Assembly (NCBI GenBank): GCA_029962745.1
Contig: CM057167.1
Span: 22,555,951 to 22,619,950, forward strand
DNA length: 64,000 bases
Direction of reading: 5' to 3'
From: Echinometra lucunter
Lineage: Eukaryota > Echinodermata > Echinoidea > Camarodonta > Echinometridae
Below are positions 1 through 8,892 of this stretch, one piece after another (position 1 is the stretch's first letter; each line of letters begins with the position of its first letter). The position numbers and the translations under genes were made by a program. Under the pieces are notes generated by a model that made no database searches, was not told the origin of the DNA, and saw nothing but the letters and a program-made list of their open reading frames with translations.

Positions 1-865
1 AAAATATGTGATTCTGGCGGAAAAGGTTTATATTTATAGATAGCTCATGGACTCAACTTTCACAAAGGCTGAAAATAATTCATGCTTGGGTGAGCACTGC
101 TCACTTTTGTAAAGGGTATGAAAATTAGGTTGCGCAGGAATTGCGCCTTCCAATTTGTGAGAGGTAAGTCCTTTGAAGGTTAAAAAATTGAGGGTGATAT
201 GATAAATTCATGATCAGTTGCATCAGTTTAGGTTTGCTGAGTGAATTTTATGGTTTATTAAATCAAAATTGTATGCATGAGTGAATGGGAATTGCATTCA
301 TTATTGTAGCATTTGTACCTTTCCCTGGTAGACTCAGTGGTGTGTTCATGGGAGTCAGGATTGGGTGATGGTACATGGTGCAGGGGAGGTGAGATGTAAG
401 GTAGGACTTTGTTGGGTAGATGGGATAAGGGTTAAGAGGACATGCATGCCCCCTCTCTCTCTCGATCTCTCTCTTCCGTCGATTAATCAATAACTCAGTC
501 AATCACTAAATCAAAGTACATCCAACCAATCAGTCATTTTAGCAGTTGAGTTTCGGACAAGAAATACGGTACAGTGTAACACAAATCGGTAAAATGAACA
601 TGTCAGTTTTTGTTTTCAGTTGATTTTCATTCATTTCAATTTTACAACTGTTTCATCCATCCTGTAAGGGAAAAAAAACAAGGGGAAAATAACTGATAAT
701 GGAAACTAAAAATCAATGTCTGCTAGTTCAATGGTCCACATGTCAACCTCCTCCTTCGATGCACAATCTTGCTCTCTTATAACGGATAAGGGAAGGTGGT
801 TTTGATATTTTGTAGTGGAGACCAAAGAATGTGAATTGTCAAGATATGCACCAGCACACAGGAAG

Positions 866-907
<42 letters not shown>

Positions 908-1355
908 GGGCATACTGTCCTCTTGACCCTTATCCCATCTAGCCAACAAAGTTTTACCCTATCTCACCTCCCCTGCAACATGTACCATCACCCAGTCCTG
1001 AATCCCATGAACACACCACTGAGTCTACCAGGGAAAGGTACAATGCTTCAATAATGAATGCAATTCCCGTTCACTCATGCATAAAATTTGATAAACCATA
1101 AAATTTACTCAGCAAACCTAAACTGATAGCAACTGATCATGAATTCATCATATCACCCTCAATTCTTTAACCTCCATAGGACTCATCTCTCGCAAATTGA
1201 AAGGTGCAATTCCTGCGCAACCTAATTTTCATACCCTTTACAAAAGTGAGCGGTGCTCACCGAAGCACGAATTATTTTCGGCCTTTTTGGTCTCATATGA
1301 AAGTTGAGTCCATGAGCTATCCATACATACAAACCTTTTCCTCCAGAATCATGTA
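1..1355. repeat. Large foldback (inverted repeat), left end cut by the window
   Basis: Bases 1 to about 480 are an imperfect reverse complement of about 860-1355. Both arms contain the same landmarks in opposite order: a CTCACCTCCCCTGCA block, a TCAGTGGTGTGTTCATGGGA block, and a TAGCTCATGGACTCAACTTT block. The spacer between them is about 380 bp and shows no coding sequence. Short ORFs in both arms translate to related peptides only because the arms are copies. The left arm starts at or before base 1, so the element extends out of the window. It is probably a non-autonomous DNA transposon or foldback; no family is assigned. Confidence 0.8.
866..910. repeat. (GA)n followed by a G run
   Basis: A GA dinucleotide run of about 30 bp passes directly into 14 or so consecutive G residues at the inner edge of the right foldback arm. 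The left arm has the matching CT run near 440-475. Confidence 0.9.
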
Positions 1356-1441
1356 TTTTTCATTTGGCAGCCACTTCAAAAGTGTAAAGTTTTTTTGGGG
1401 ACGCACGGTAGAGGCGGATTACAGTTCGGAAGCTTATTCGT

Positions 1442-1449
1442 CTCTTCCG
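1442..1449. other. Left 8-bp target-site duplication of TU-like element
   Basis: The sequence CTCTTCCG here is repeated exactly at 2889-2896. The next base on either side does not match, so the duplication is exactly 8 bp. The two copies bracket the inverted-repeat element at 1450-2888. Confidence 0.85.
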
Positions 1450-1457
1450 GTTCCATG

Positions 1458-1926
1458 ACATATGCTCCGCCGACATTTGCTCCACCGACATTACTGCTCT
1501 GAAAATTCCGACAAGTGCTCCGCGACAATTGCTCCGCGACAATTGCTCCGCAGACATTTGCTCTGCCGACATATGCTCCGCCGATATTTGCTCCGCCGAC
1601 ATTTGCTCCGCCGACATATGCTCCTCCGACATATGCTCCGCCGACATTTGCTCCGCCGACATTTGCTCCGCCGACAATTGCTCCGCAGACATTTGCTCTG
1701 CCGACATATGCTCCGCCGATATTTGCTCCGCCGACATTTGCTCCGCCGACATATGCTCCTCCGACATATGCTCCGCCGACATTTGCTCCGCCGACATTTG
1801 CTCCGCCGACAATTGCTCCGCCGACATATGCTCCGAAACGACATCTGCTCCGCCGACATTTGCTCCCCAAACATATGGTCCGAAAGTACGACATTTGCTC
1901 CGCCGACATTTGCTCCTCCGAATTAA
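1458..1926 (+). repeat. 15-bp tandem array, left outer domain of the TU-like element
   Basis: About 30 tandem copies of ACATTTGCTCCGCCG, with ACATATG, ACAATTG and ATATTTG variants. A higher-order unit is visible: the nine-repeat block starting near 1541 recurs at 1676, a period of 135 bp. Because the unit length is a multiple of three, most of its reading frames stay open. The resulting long ORFs on both strands are not genes. Confidence 0.92.
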
Positions 1927-2040
1927 TCACAATCACCAATAAATGATAATTCTACTCTGCTGCGACAATTGATCATGATTATGACAACTGCCTCGCCGAC
2001 AATAATATTTCTCCGCCGAAATATATTCGGAAACCACAAC

Positions 2041-2220
2041 GTCCCGTTTTCCTTTCTCGCGATAACGGAGCTGTGTGACGGATCAACCTTAAACTTGGCT
2101 CACATGCATATGGGAGGGACAATGATCCGATTAGATTTCGGTCATAGAGGTCATTATATACATAAAAATTGCTTGGGATCTTGCGACTCTGTGACAGTTT
2201 AGCTTCAAACTTTGCTCATC
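2041..2220 (+). repeat. Minisatellite unit shared with the 37.4-38.0 kb Helitron-like element
   Basis: The core CATATGGGAGGGACAATGAT, followed by GATTAGATTT, TCATAGAGGTCATTAT and ACATAAAAAT, matches the tandem units at 37440-38000. This is a captured or shared module inside the TU-like element. It has no coding potential. Confidence 0.75.
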
Positions 2221-2586
2221 CGAAAACATCCTGTATCTGAATATTATACGAGCGAGCGCAGCGAGCGAGGAAAAATATACACTCTCTTTCTTTGTACCAG
2301 TGTTATTTCATTGTCAAGATACACAAGCAAATAAGCCGAATATGACTTTATTTGGGCACCTTACTCCTTCTTTTTTTTTCTTTTTCCCCCTCCTTCCTCT
2401 TCCCTCTCCATTCTCTCTCTCTCTCCCTCTCTCACTTGCCAACAGCGATCGTGATTTTTTTTTTTTTGGGGGGGGGGACGTGTCCCCCTGTCCCCCTGGA
2501 TTGACGCACCTGGACTGTCAACGAAATTAATTCGGTAGAGAAATTGTCGGCGAGGCAGTTGTCGCATTATTGTCGAAATAATTCGG

Positions 2587-2880
2587 AGGAGCAAATATCT
2601 AGTCGGAGTAATTGTCGGCGGAGCATATGTCGGCGGAGCAAATGTCGTCGTTTCGGAGCATTATGTCAGCGGAGCATATGTCGGCGGAGCATATGTCGGC
2701 GGAGCAAATGTCGCGGAGCAAATGTCGATGGAGCAAATGTCGGCGGAGCATATGTCGGCGGAGCATATGTCGGCGGAGCATATGTCGGCGGAGCAATTGT
2801 CGCGGAGCAATTGTCGCGGAGCACTTGTCGGAATTTTCGGAGCAGTTGTCGGCGGAGCATAATGTCGGCGGAGCATATGT
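2587..2880 (-). repeat. 15-bp tandem array, right outer domain of the TU-like element
   Basis: About 19 copies of the same 15-bp unit as at 1458-1926, in reverse-complement orientation (GGCGGAGCAAATGTC and variants). It is shorter than the left array, showing that copy number differs between the two arms of the same element. Confidence 0.92.
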
Positions 2881-2888
2881 GGTGTCAC

Positions 2889-2896
2889 CTCTTCCG
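2889..2896. other. Right 8-bp target-site duplication of TU-like element
   Basis: Exact copy of CTCTTCCG found at 1442-1449. Confidence 0.85.
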
Positions 2897-3373
2897 CTAT
2901 TTCTTTCCTTCCCTCATTCTCTGTCTCTCTATTCCCCTGTCTCTACTATCTCCCTCTCTCTGTCATTTTCTGTTCCTCTCTCTTTCCTTGTCTCTTTCCC
3001 TCTCCCCACTTCTTCTTCTTCTTCTTCCTGTTCAGTACAGTCCACCTCTGGCGTATACTCGTACTGTTGGCAGTTATGGTGTGGACATGAATATGTACAG
3101 TGCAGGTTAAAAGAACTACATTGGCTATTGCAGCTAAAAACAAGTGTCCCCATCTAGCGGAGTTGGGTTTCCTGTCACTCTCTGTCACTTCCACTGATTT
3201 TACCATTTATCTGCAAAAGGATGATATTATAGGTTATTTCTAAACAATAGTTCAGAAATATAATTTCCAAATATGGAAAAGATCACAGCTGCAGTCACAC
3301 AAAACATATTCTTTTAAGAAAAACATTTTTTCCTTTGCTTTTCCTTTACATTTTTAGTTTAATTTAAAAAAAA
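2897..3373. other. CT-rich and non-coding stretch; possible intron of the minus-strand gene
   Basis: Bases 2900-3030 are a long imperfect CT tract. The remainder lacks a supported exon. On the minus strand an acceptor-like TTTTTAG precedes a Cys-rich frame starting at 3133 that would join in phase with the exon at 3380-3531. That frame runs straight into the low-complexity tract (poly-Glu), so it was not called. Confidence 0.5.
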
Positions 3374-3379
3374 TCTTAC

Positions 3380-3531
3380 TTGGCCGTTCCATCGTCGTTC
3401 CCAAAGCTGTTCAGATCTACTATGGTGCCGTCATCGTACTCCCAAACGCAGTTTGCAATCTCTCTTCCTTGCTGTTGAAGGGTACTCGTCACGAGCACGC
3501 TCATAAAAATGGCTATGGCAACGCACCGCAT
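3380..3531 (-). CDS. First coding exon of a secreted or type I membrane protein, MRH-like N-terminus (partial)
   Basis: Reading from ATG at 3531, the frame encodes a hydrophobic leader (MRCVAIAIFMSVLVTS) typical of a signal peptide. About ten residues later comes NCVWEYDDGTIVDLNSFG. A Cys close to the mature N-terminus followed by DG-x-x-x-DL is the opening pattern of mannose-6-phosphate receptor homology (MRH) domains, which bind glycans in the secretory pathway; that family link is inference from a short match. The exon ends at AA|GTAAGA, a good splice donor, after 50 codons plus two bases. An in-frame upstream ATG at 3615 would add 28 residues, but the start at 3531 places the leader at the N-terminus. 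Downstream exons should lie at lower coordinates or outside the window, and none could be confirmed. The TU-like transposon would then sit in its first intron. Confidence 0.55.
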
Positions 3532-3619
3532 CACGGGCTTTCGATTTTGTAGGAGGGGCAGAGAAAAACAGAACGGGAAAACAACAACGAACTCGCAGAC
3601 AGATATGTGCTCCACAATA

Positions 3620-5105
3620 TTCCTTCAAAGTGCAGAGATACTTGAAATATATAGGTCTTATAGAACAAAATATTATAGGCCAGTGAACTAACTGCCTATG
3701 TAGTTGGAAGGCCAGTGTCCTATCTCAAGAAAACGTAGTGTGGTATACACTCATTGCACAAGCTGGTGTAAACTGGTCCATAAGTTTGCATGACGATTTG
3801 GCTCAAACTCTTCACAATTATTCTTCGACAACTGAAACTTATACTCAAGATTTCAAAATGCTGATCATTTCCACAAGCAAAGACTGGCACAATTCTACCT
3901 ACAATTATTCGAAAGGAGCAAGACCTGTACTGTAGGTCTAGACCTCTATGCACGTACACTAACCTCATATGTACATAATATCTACTTTATTCAGCCCATC
4001 CTACTCAATAGTACCGTTACGTTATACAGGCCAATGTATTTGTCAAACTGAATAGGATCAAAGGTTTTTGTTATCGCTGACCCATGTGATTCAATTGTGA
4101 CCTACTGATCTATAGGTGCATATACTCCGGAGAAGATTATCTGTTCTGTATCAAAATGCAGAACTACTTGTAAGTTACATGCATGGAAAACATGGGGAAA
4201 CAGGTTAAACGTCAAGGTTTCAAGCTTTGTTTATTTTCCACATTATCTCCTAAGAAAATCATAACAAACATACAGGTTAAGACTTAATATCAAACATATT
4301 TTATACTCAAAATAGAATAGTATGAATAGCACTGGTATATATGCCAACTATCAATTAGAATGAAACCCTGGGGAAATATCAATTTTAATGAAAACAGATG
4401 ATAGAGAGAAGGATTAAAAAAAAAAAAGTTCCATCGAAATCGGTTACAAAATGAGAAAGTCATGAAAGTTTGAAGTCTAATTTTATTTTCTAGGGCGATC
4501 CTCAAATTGGCAATGTTGCTTCAAAATGGGAGGTTTAAAGAAGAACAACCCTCAATATGTTTTGCACTCAAAATTTTCTATTTTCTCTGTTATCTCTATA
4601 ATTATGCTTAGTGAGAAAGGATGATACATAACAGACTGAAACTGTAAAAAGCAGTGTAAAAAACAAAACAAAAAAAAAAAAAAAAAAAAACAAACAAGAT
4701 TCTAGTGGAAAGTTAATTTTGAATAACAATGATAACTCAACTAAAATAGAAAAAAAAGAACTCCCCAAACAAACAACAACAATAACAAACAAAGAAAAAC
4801 CAAGCCAAACCAATCAAACCAAACTAAAACCATGCAAAATCAGAGCCAAAACCAGAACCAAAACCAATGACAACCCCCCCCCCCCCAATGAAACAAAACA
4901 AAACAAAACAAAACAAACCACGCAGAGGCATGCAGGTTTCTTCCCACTCTGTAAATTTTTTTTTATGTCCGTTGGTAATTTTCCTTGTTTCTCTTAAAGT
5001 AAAATTTATACTTATAAAAAAAAACTTTTTCCCCTTAAGCACTCGATTTAACTCTGACTTACCCAAACTTTCAATGTAATAGAATATACATAATATTTTA
5101 AAGTG
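3620..5105. other. AT-rich non-coding stretch
   Basis: No exon or RNA gene was recognised. The stretch contains a poly-A tract near 4670-4690, AAC/AAAC-rich simple sequence at 4700-4920, and a C run near 4875. ORFs reported here are low-complexity. Confidence 0.6.
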
Positions 5106-5112
5106 AAATTAA

Positions 5113-5590
5113 TACCCGCAAAAAATAATGAAAGAAGCCTCGTTTTGGTTTTGGGGATCGTCCCCCCAGAAAAAATCGAGGGGGGGGGGGGGGAAATGTT
5201 CCCCCTCCCCCGTCCCCGATCGCCGCCTATGATTTTTCAAGTGATTAAAAAAAAAAAAGGAGAAAAAGAAGAAAAGAAAGGAGGAAAAAGAACGAAGAGG
5301 GTCACTGCCGAAAATCTGTTTTGAGAAGTTGGAAGGGGGTAATCGTTATTATGCATGCGTGCGTGCAAGCGAGCGAAGCGAACGAACTACAAATAACCGC
5401 AAAAAAAAAAAAAAAATGAAAGAAGCCCGTTATGTTTTGGGGGATCGTCCCCCCAGAAACAATCGAGAGAGATATGTCCCCCCTGCCCCCCCCCCCGATC
5501 GCCGCCTATGATTTTTCAAGTGATTAAAAAAAAAAAGAAAAAGGAGAAAAAGAAGAAAAGAGAGGACGAAGAAGAAAGAAGAGGGTGGGA
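5113..5590. repeat. Two tandem copies of a ~280-bp G/C-run repeat
   Basis: The block containing AATGAAAGAAGCC, GGGATCGTCCCCCCAGAAA, CGATCGCCGCCTATGATTTT and CAAGTGATTAAAAAAAAAA occurs once from 5113 and again from about 5391. A GCGAGCGAAGCGAACGAAC motif ends the first copy. The same kind of AGCGAGCGAAGCGAGCGAG motif is also at 2252-2273 and 7809-7829. It is a dispersed repeat family; mobility class unknown. Confidence 0.75.
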
Positions 5591-5599
5591 AAAGAGGCC

Positions 5600-6730
5600 T
5601 GAGGCTTGCAACTACCTATTTTCCTAAAACTTTTACCCTCGGTACCACTCTAAATTCGCGCTTTATCACAAGTAATATCTTGAAGTAAGGGGAGGGGCAC
5701 TTTTACAATGAAATGTGATCTGTTACTATTAAAAAATCATAAAAAGCCCGCGTCATATTTAAGGTGAGGCGAAGAGTAAAAAAAAAAAAATTGAAAAAAA
5801 AAATCACACTACAGAAAAATTACAGAGGGGGCGCGCGCCCTTGGCGCCCCTGCCTGGATCCGCCACTGGAAATAGTGTCAGTGAATATAGATGAATACTA
5901 AAATGGACGTCATAAGTTTTTTTTAAAATTTTTTATATCATATTACAATAATCAAACTTGGAATATGGACGAGTTGCAGTCAGAGTACGTTGCTATTTCC
6001 ATGAGATGTAATTCACATGGATTGAATTATAGCCATTAATATTTCATTTTAAAGGGGTTTTCCCTTGGATTAAAAGTACCATGGCACTCCTGGTACAAAG
6101 TAAGATCCAATTTGAACAGCTACACGTTATTTTGATGGTACATATTCAAATAACCATGGTTTTACTAAGCTATGGGTACCGTGGTATTTTTTTTTTACAT
6201 TGGTATTCATTAAAATCTCTTTTTGTGATCTAATCGTTCACCTGGTAGGAAAAGGCGACGGGCATGATAGGCTTGAAGACAATACCCCATTTTTGTTTTA
6301 AGGGGTTTTACATTAGTGCCAAGTCATAGCCACAGTATATTCTGTCAGATAAGGTTCTAAAAAGTGCCATACAGCTGCCAGATTTATATAGTCCTCAAAG
6401 TGGTCTGCATTGTATATGACATTTTAAAATTTGGAAAGTCATGCTGGAGTTATACATGTAGTTCTTTCCAAAAGGCTGCAAATGAATGGAAGGTACAGGA
6501 GAGGTAATGGAAGATAATATTTTGCAATGATGTTTAATTAGAAAAATTATCTTCTTTTTGGAAATTCTCATATACCTTTATGAAAAGTTTGAGATTCAGT
6601 ATACGTGTTTCTTTTTTTTTTGAGGGGGGGGGGGATAGCGGGGGTAAAATCATGTAGTTGAAACTCAATTTGTTCATTCAGCTCAAGTGGTAGAATTCAT
6701 ACAAGAAGAGAAAGCATTTCACCCTTTAAA
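5600..6730. other. Non-coding, no gene recognised
   Basis: AT-rich sequence with several A and T runs. A short CCTGGATCCGCCACTGG motif at about 5852-5868 is the reverse complement of a GGCGGATCCAGG motif at about 48732-48743, so it is a dispersed-repeat edge. Nothing else was supported. Confidence 0.5.
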
Positions 6731-6731
6731 G

Positions 6732-7450
6732 TTATTGATTGATTGATGGATTGATTTTATAACACATAGAATACAACATAGGAATGAAAAAGACATCAAA
6801 TACCTTGACAGGATAGCCCATGAAAGCCGAAATTGGTTTATTTCCAATGGGGTTCTAGACACTTAACTGATGAGAAGTAACCAAATATTAGAGATACATA
6901 ACTACCGTTAAACAATATTAATACAGAAACATAAAAGTATAAGCAGAATAACTGATAAAACTTAAAGAAGATAAAGATGCATAAATCGTCAGACCACAAT
7001 TTATGTAACGAACGAAATAAACTACTTACACTATTGAGAATAGTTGACATTACAGAAGGGACTAATTTTTCAGATGTTGTTTTAGTAATCTTTTAAAATG
7101 CGAATTTTAAAAAATACTTTTTGACATATTTAGGGAGAGCATTCCAAAATTGTATAGCATTAAAATAAAAGGAGTTTCCAGTCTGTCCCTTTCGTTTTGG
7201 TACTACGAAATGAAACAGACTATTTCTTGTATCATGCCCATGGACACTAGATGAACGAATAAAATTGTTAGTAATATAAGATACGTCTTGACCTCATGTA
7301 ATTGCAATTTTACAAATCATTATTTTTTCTGTGATCAGTTGGCCATGCTTTTTAATCAACCAACTAAAAAAGATATGTTTTTTCTTTTAAAAAGTATCAC
7401 AAAATTCAGTCTTTTCCGAAGCGAGAAAGGTCTGTTTTTTTATACTGAGA
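6732..7450 (-). mobile_element. 5'-truncated LINE (L2/CR1-like) 3' end
   Basis: On the minus strand the translation near 7250-7100 includes HGHDTRNSLFHFVVPK, then SFYFNAIQFWNALP, and in a second frame FKRLLKQHL. This series (charged patch, VPK, F-x-A-x-x-x-WN-x-LP, FK-x-x-LK-x-x-L) is the end of the reverse-transcriptase ORF of L2/CR1-type non-LTR retrotransposons. At least one frameshift and several stops show it is dead. About 370 bp of 3' untranslated sequence follows and ends in a (TCAA)n tail at 6732-6757 (plus strand (TTGA)n), as expected for this clade. The upstream reverse transcriptase and endonuclease are absent. Confidence 0.75.
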
Positions 7451-7804
7451 ACGTGTTCTAGTGTACTCTTACTCCAATTTTATGATTTTATTAACGTATT
7501 ATTTATCATCATCCTCCTTTCCCATATTTAGTATGATAGGAACAGGCTACTTGTCACAGGCCATTTTCTCATGAAAATTCTTCTCTTATGGGTCTTCTTC
7601 CCTTCCGACTCCTTGCAGTTATGTTACTAACAGTATAATATTGGATAGAAAGAAAAGATGCAAACCAGTTTCATTTCATAATGAAAATATTAACTGGCTT
7701 TGGCTAGATTAACAAAAATATTAAATGCGAATATCATTATAGCATACTATAGAAAGACAAGATGCAAACTGATTGTATTTTAACCTCGTTGGTTGTGATA
7801 CTAA
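7451..7804. other. Non-coding, no gene recognised
   Basis: AT-rich sequence. A short direct repeat (GATGCAAAC preceded by AAGA) occurs at about 7657 and 7750. No other structure was seen. Confidence 0.5.
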
Positions 7805-8040
7805 ACATGCGAGCGAGCGAAGCGAGCGAGTGCTGAAAGCCTTTTTTTTTCTTCCTTTCCTTCTTTGAGAATTGTTTCTGTTTTGTCTTTGTCTTTACTT
7901 TTGTTTTCGGGAATTACAGGAGGCTAGGATTTTTTTTTTCATTGTGAATTATTGGGGGGGATGATTGTACAGGCCATCCCCCTGACCAAAATATTGGGGG
8001 GGGGGGGATATCCCCCCCCCCCCGCCTCAACATCCATGAT
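7805..8040. repeat. Dispersed G/C-run repeat with AGCGAGCGAAGC motif
   Basis: It starts with GCGAGCGAGCGAAGCGAGCG and ends with two G runs and a C run around CCATCCCCCTGACC and CAACATCCATGAT. It belongs to the same general family as 5113-5590. Confidence 0.6.
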
Positions 8041-8640
8041 CTTTCGTATATTGCTGATGCTGATGCTGATGCTGGAAAAAGTACAAGCTTAGCTGCTTTT
8101 TCATTGGGGTCAGTGTCGTATGGCACGCCTCAGTATGCATGTCGCCCTCTAACGTCCAAAGACTACATAATAAACAGCCATTTTGTATCAGGAAGTACTC
8201 ACAAAACCCGAAGCTCTCGTATGATTTCCGGGTGCGATAAATTACCACTAACGTAGCGGCCGAGAAGTTATCCTGATCAGAAATGAAATGTATATGGAGG
8301 CCAGAGTGATATTCGGGACTGAAAAATAGCTGTAAGGTATACATTTTTTGTTTCTTTTTGATTTTAGAGAGGGACACTTTGAGGGCAATCGCAGGAAAGA
8401 CTGCGCCGAGTACACGGCGCGAGGCAAGGTAGACGAAGTCCGTCTGTTCGCCGCAAGTGTTCGTGTGTGTGTGTGGTTGTTTGAAGTTGAATTGAGCGTT
8501 GCTGTTGGCAAATAAAAAAGTTTTGTTGCTTTGGTAATGCACTAGTAGTATGCCAAGTAGGCGTGTGTTCTTTCTTGTTTATCGCCCTTCCTAAATTTTG
8601 TTTATGTTGCATTTTGAAGCAATATTTTCTTCTTACTTAA
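8041..8640. other. CpG-containing non-coding stretch, possible 5' region
   Basis: This stretch is richer in CpG than its surroundings near 8385-8460, and has a GTGTGTGTG run at 8461-8477. A 171-codon minus-strand ORF covers most of it but shows no family motif. A regulatory or untranslated role is possible but not demonstrated. Confidence 0.3.
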
Positions 8641-8649
8641 GTTCAAGTG

Positions 8650-8718
8650 TTTAGATCTAGATCTAGATCCTAGAATCTAGATCTATTCTAGATCTAACAG
8701 TTAAGCCTAGATCTAACA
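8650..8718. repeat. TAGATC/AGATCT-rich simple repeat
   Basis: Six or more AGATCT or GATCTA hexamers are packed within 70 bp. Confidence 0.8.
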
Positions 8719-8804
8719 TGTCTAAAAATCATCATGATCATGTTAATGTCAGTATACCAAGTAGGCTAATTCTGTTAACTGTCATGACTATTGTTCAGCT
8801 GGGC

Positions 8805-8892
8805 AAGACTTCCTTTTGCAACAGCCACCCAACATGCAAGGTGTGCTTTATTCCGTTAGCTAGTTTGGGTGGCTGTCGCAAAAGGAAGTCTT
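8805..8892. repeat. Near-perfect 28-bp inverted repeat forming an 88-nt hairpin
   Basis: Bases 8805-8832 pair with 8865-8892 with a single mismatch (A8820 opposite C8877), leaving a 32-nt loop. The arm begins AAGACTTCCTTTTGCAACAG. Stem length and loop size are in the range of microRNA or hairpin-siRNA precursors, but a recently folded MITE remnant would look the same. There is no coding function. Confidence 0.85.

Larger units (their letters stand above)
1450..2888. mobile_element. TU-like foldback transposon with 15-bp tandem repeats in its inverted ends
   Basis: This 1439-bp element has ends that are reverse complements: both run from a 5' GT through ACATATGCTCCGCCGAC at the same offset from the target duplication. 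The outer part of each arm is an array of a 15-bp unit (ACATTTGCTCCGCCG and variants). Inside the arrays a short inner inverted domain is shared: GACAACTGCCTCGCCGACAA near 1982 and its complement near 2548. The middle carries non-coding DNA including one copy of the minisatellite unit found at 37.4-38.0 kb. Known context: TU elements of sea urchin have long inverted ends with an outer domain of 15-bp direct repeats and 8-bp target duplications. There is no transposase, so it would need enzymes supplied in trans. Confidence 0.9.

Noticed and set aside
1458..1926. Possible CRISPR-like array
   Set aside because: Direct tandem repeats without unique spacers, in animal DNA. The same applies to 29023-29330.
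1360..1946. Long overlapping ORFs on both strands with repetitive Cys/Arg/Ser, Ala/Pro/Thr or Gly/Ala peptides
   Set aside because: The 15-bp repeat unit is a multiple of three, so frames without a stop in one unit stay open throughout. They are products of the TU array, not genes.
8027..8542. 171-codon minus-strand ORF
   Set aside because: No domain motif and no splice or start support. Composition (His/Thr from the GT run, Gln/His from a CTGATG repeat) suggests chance.
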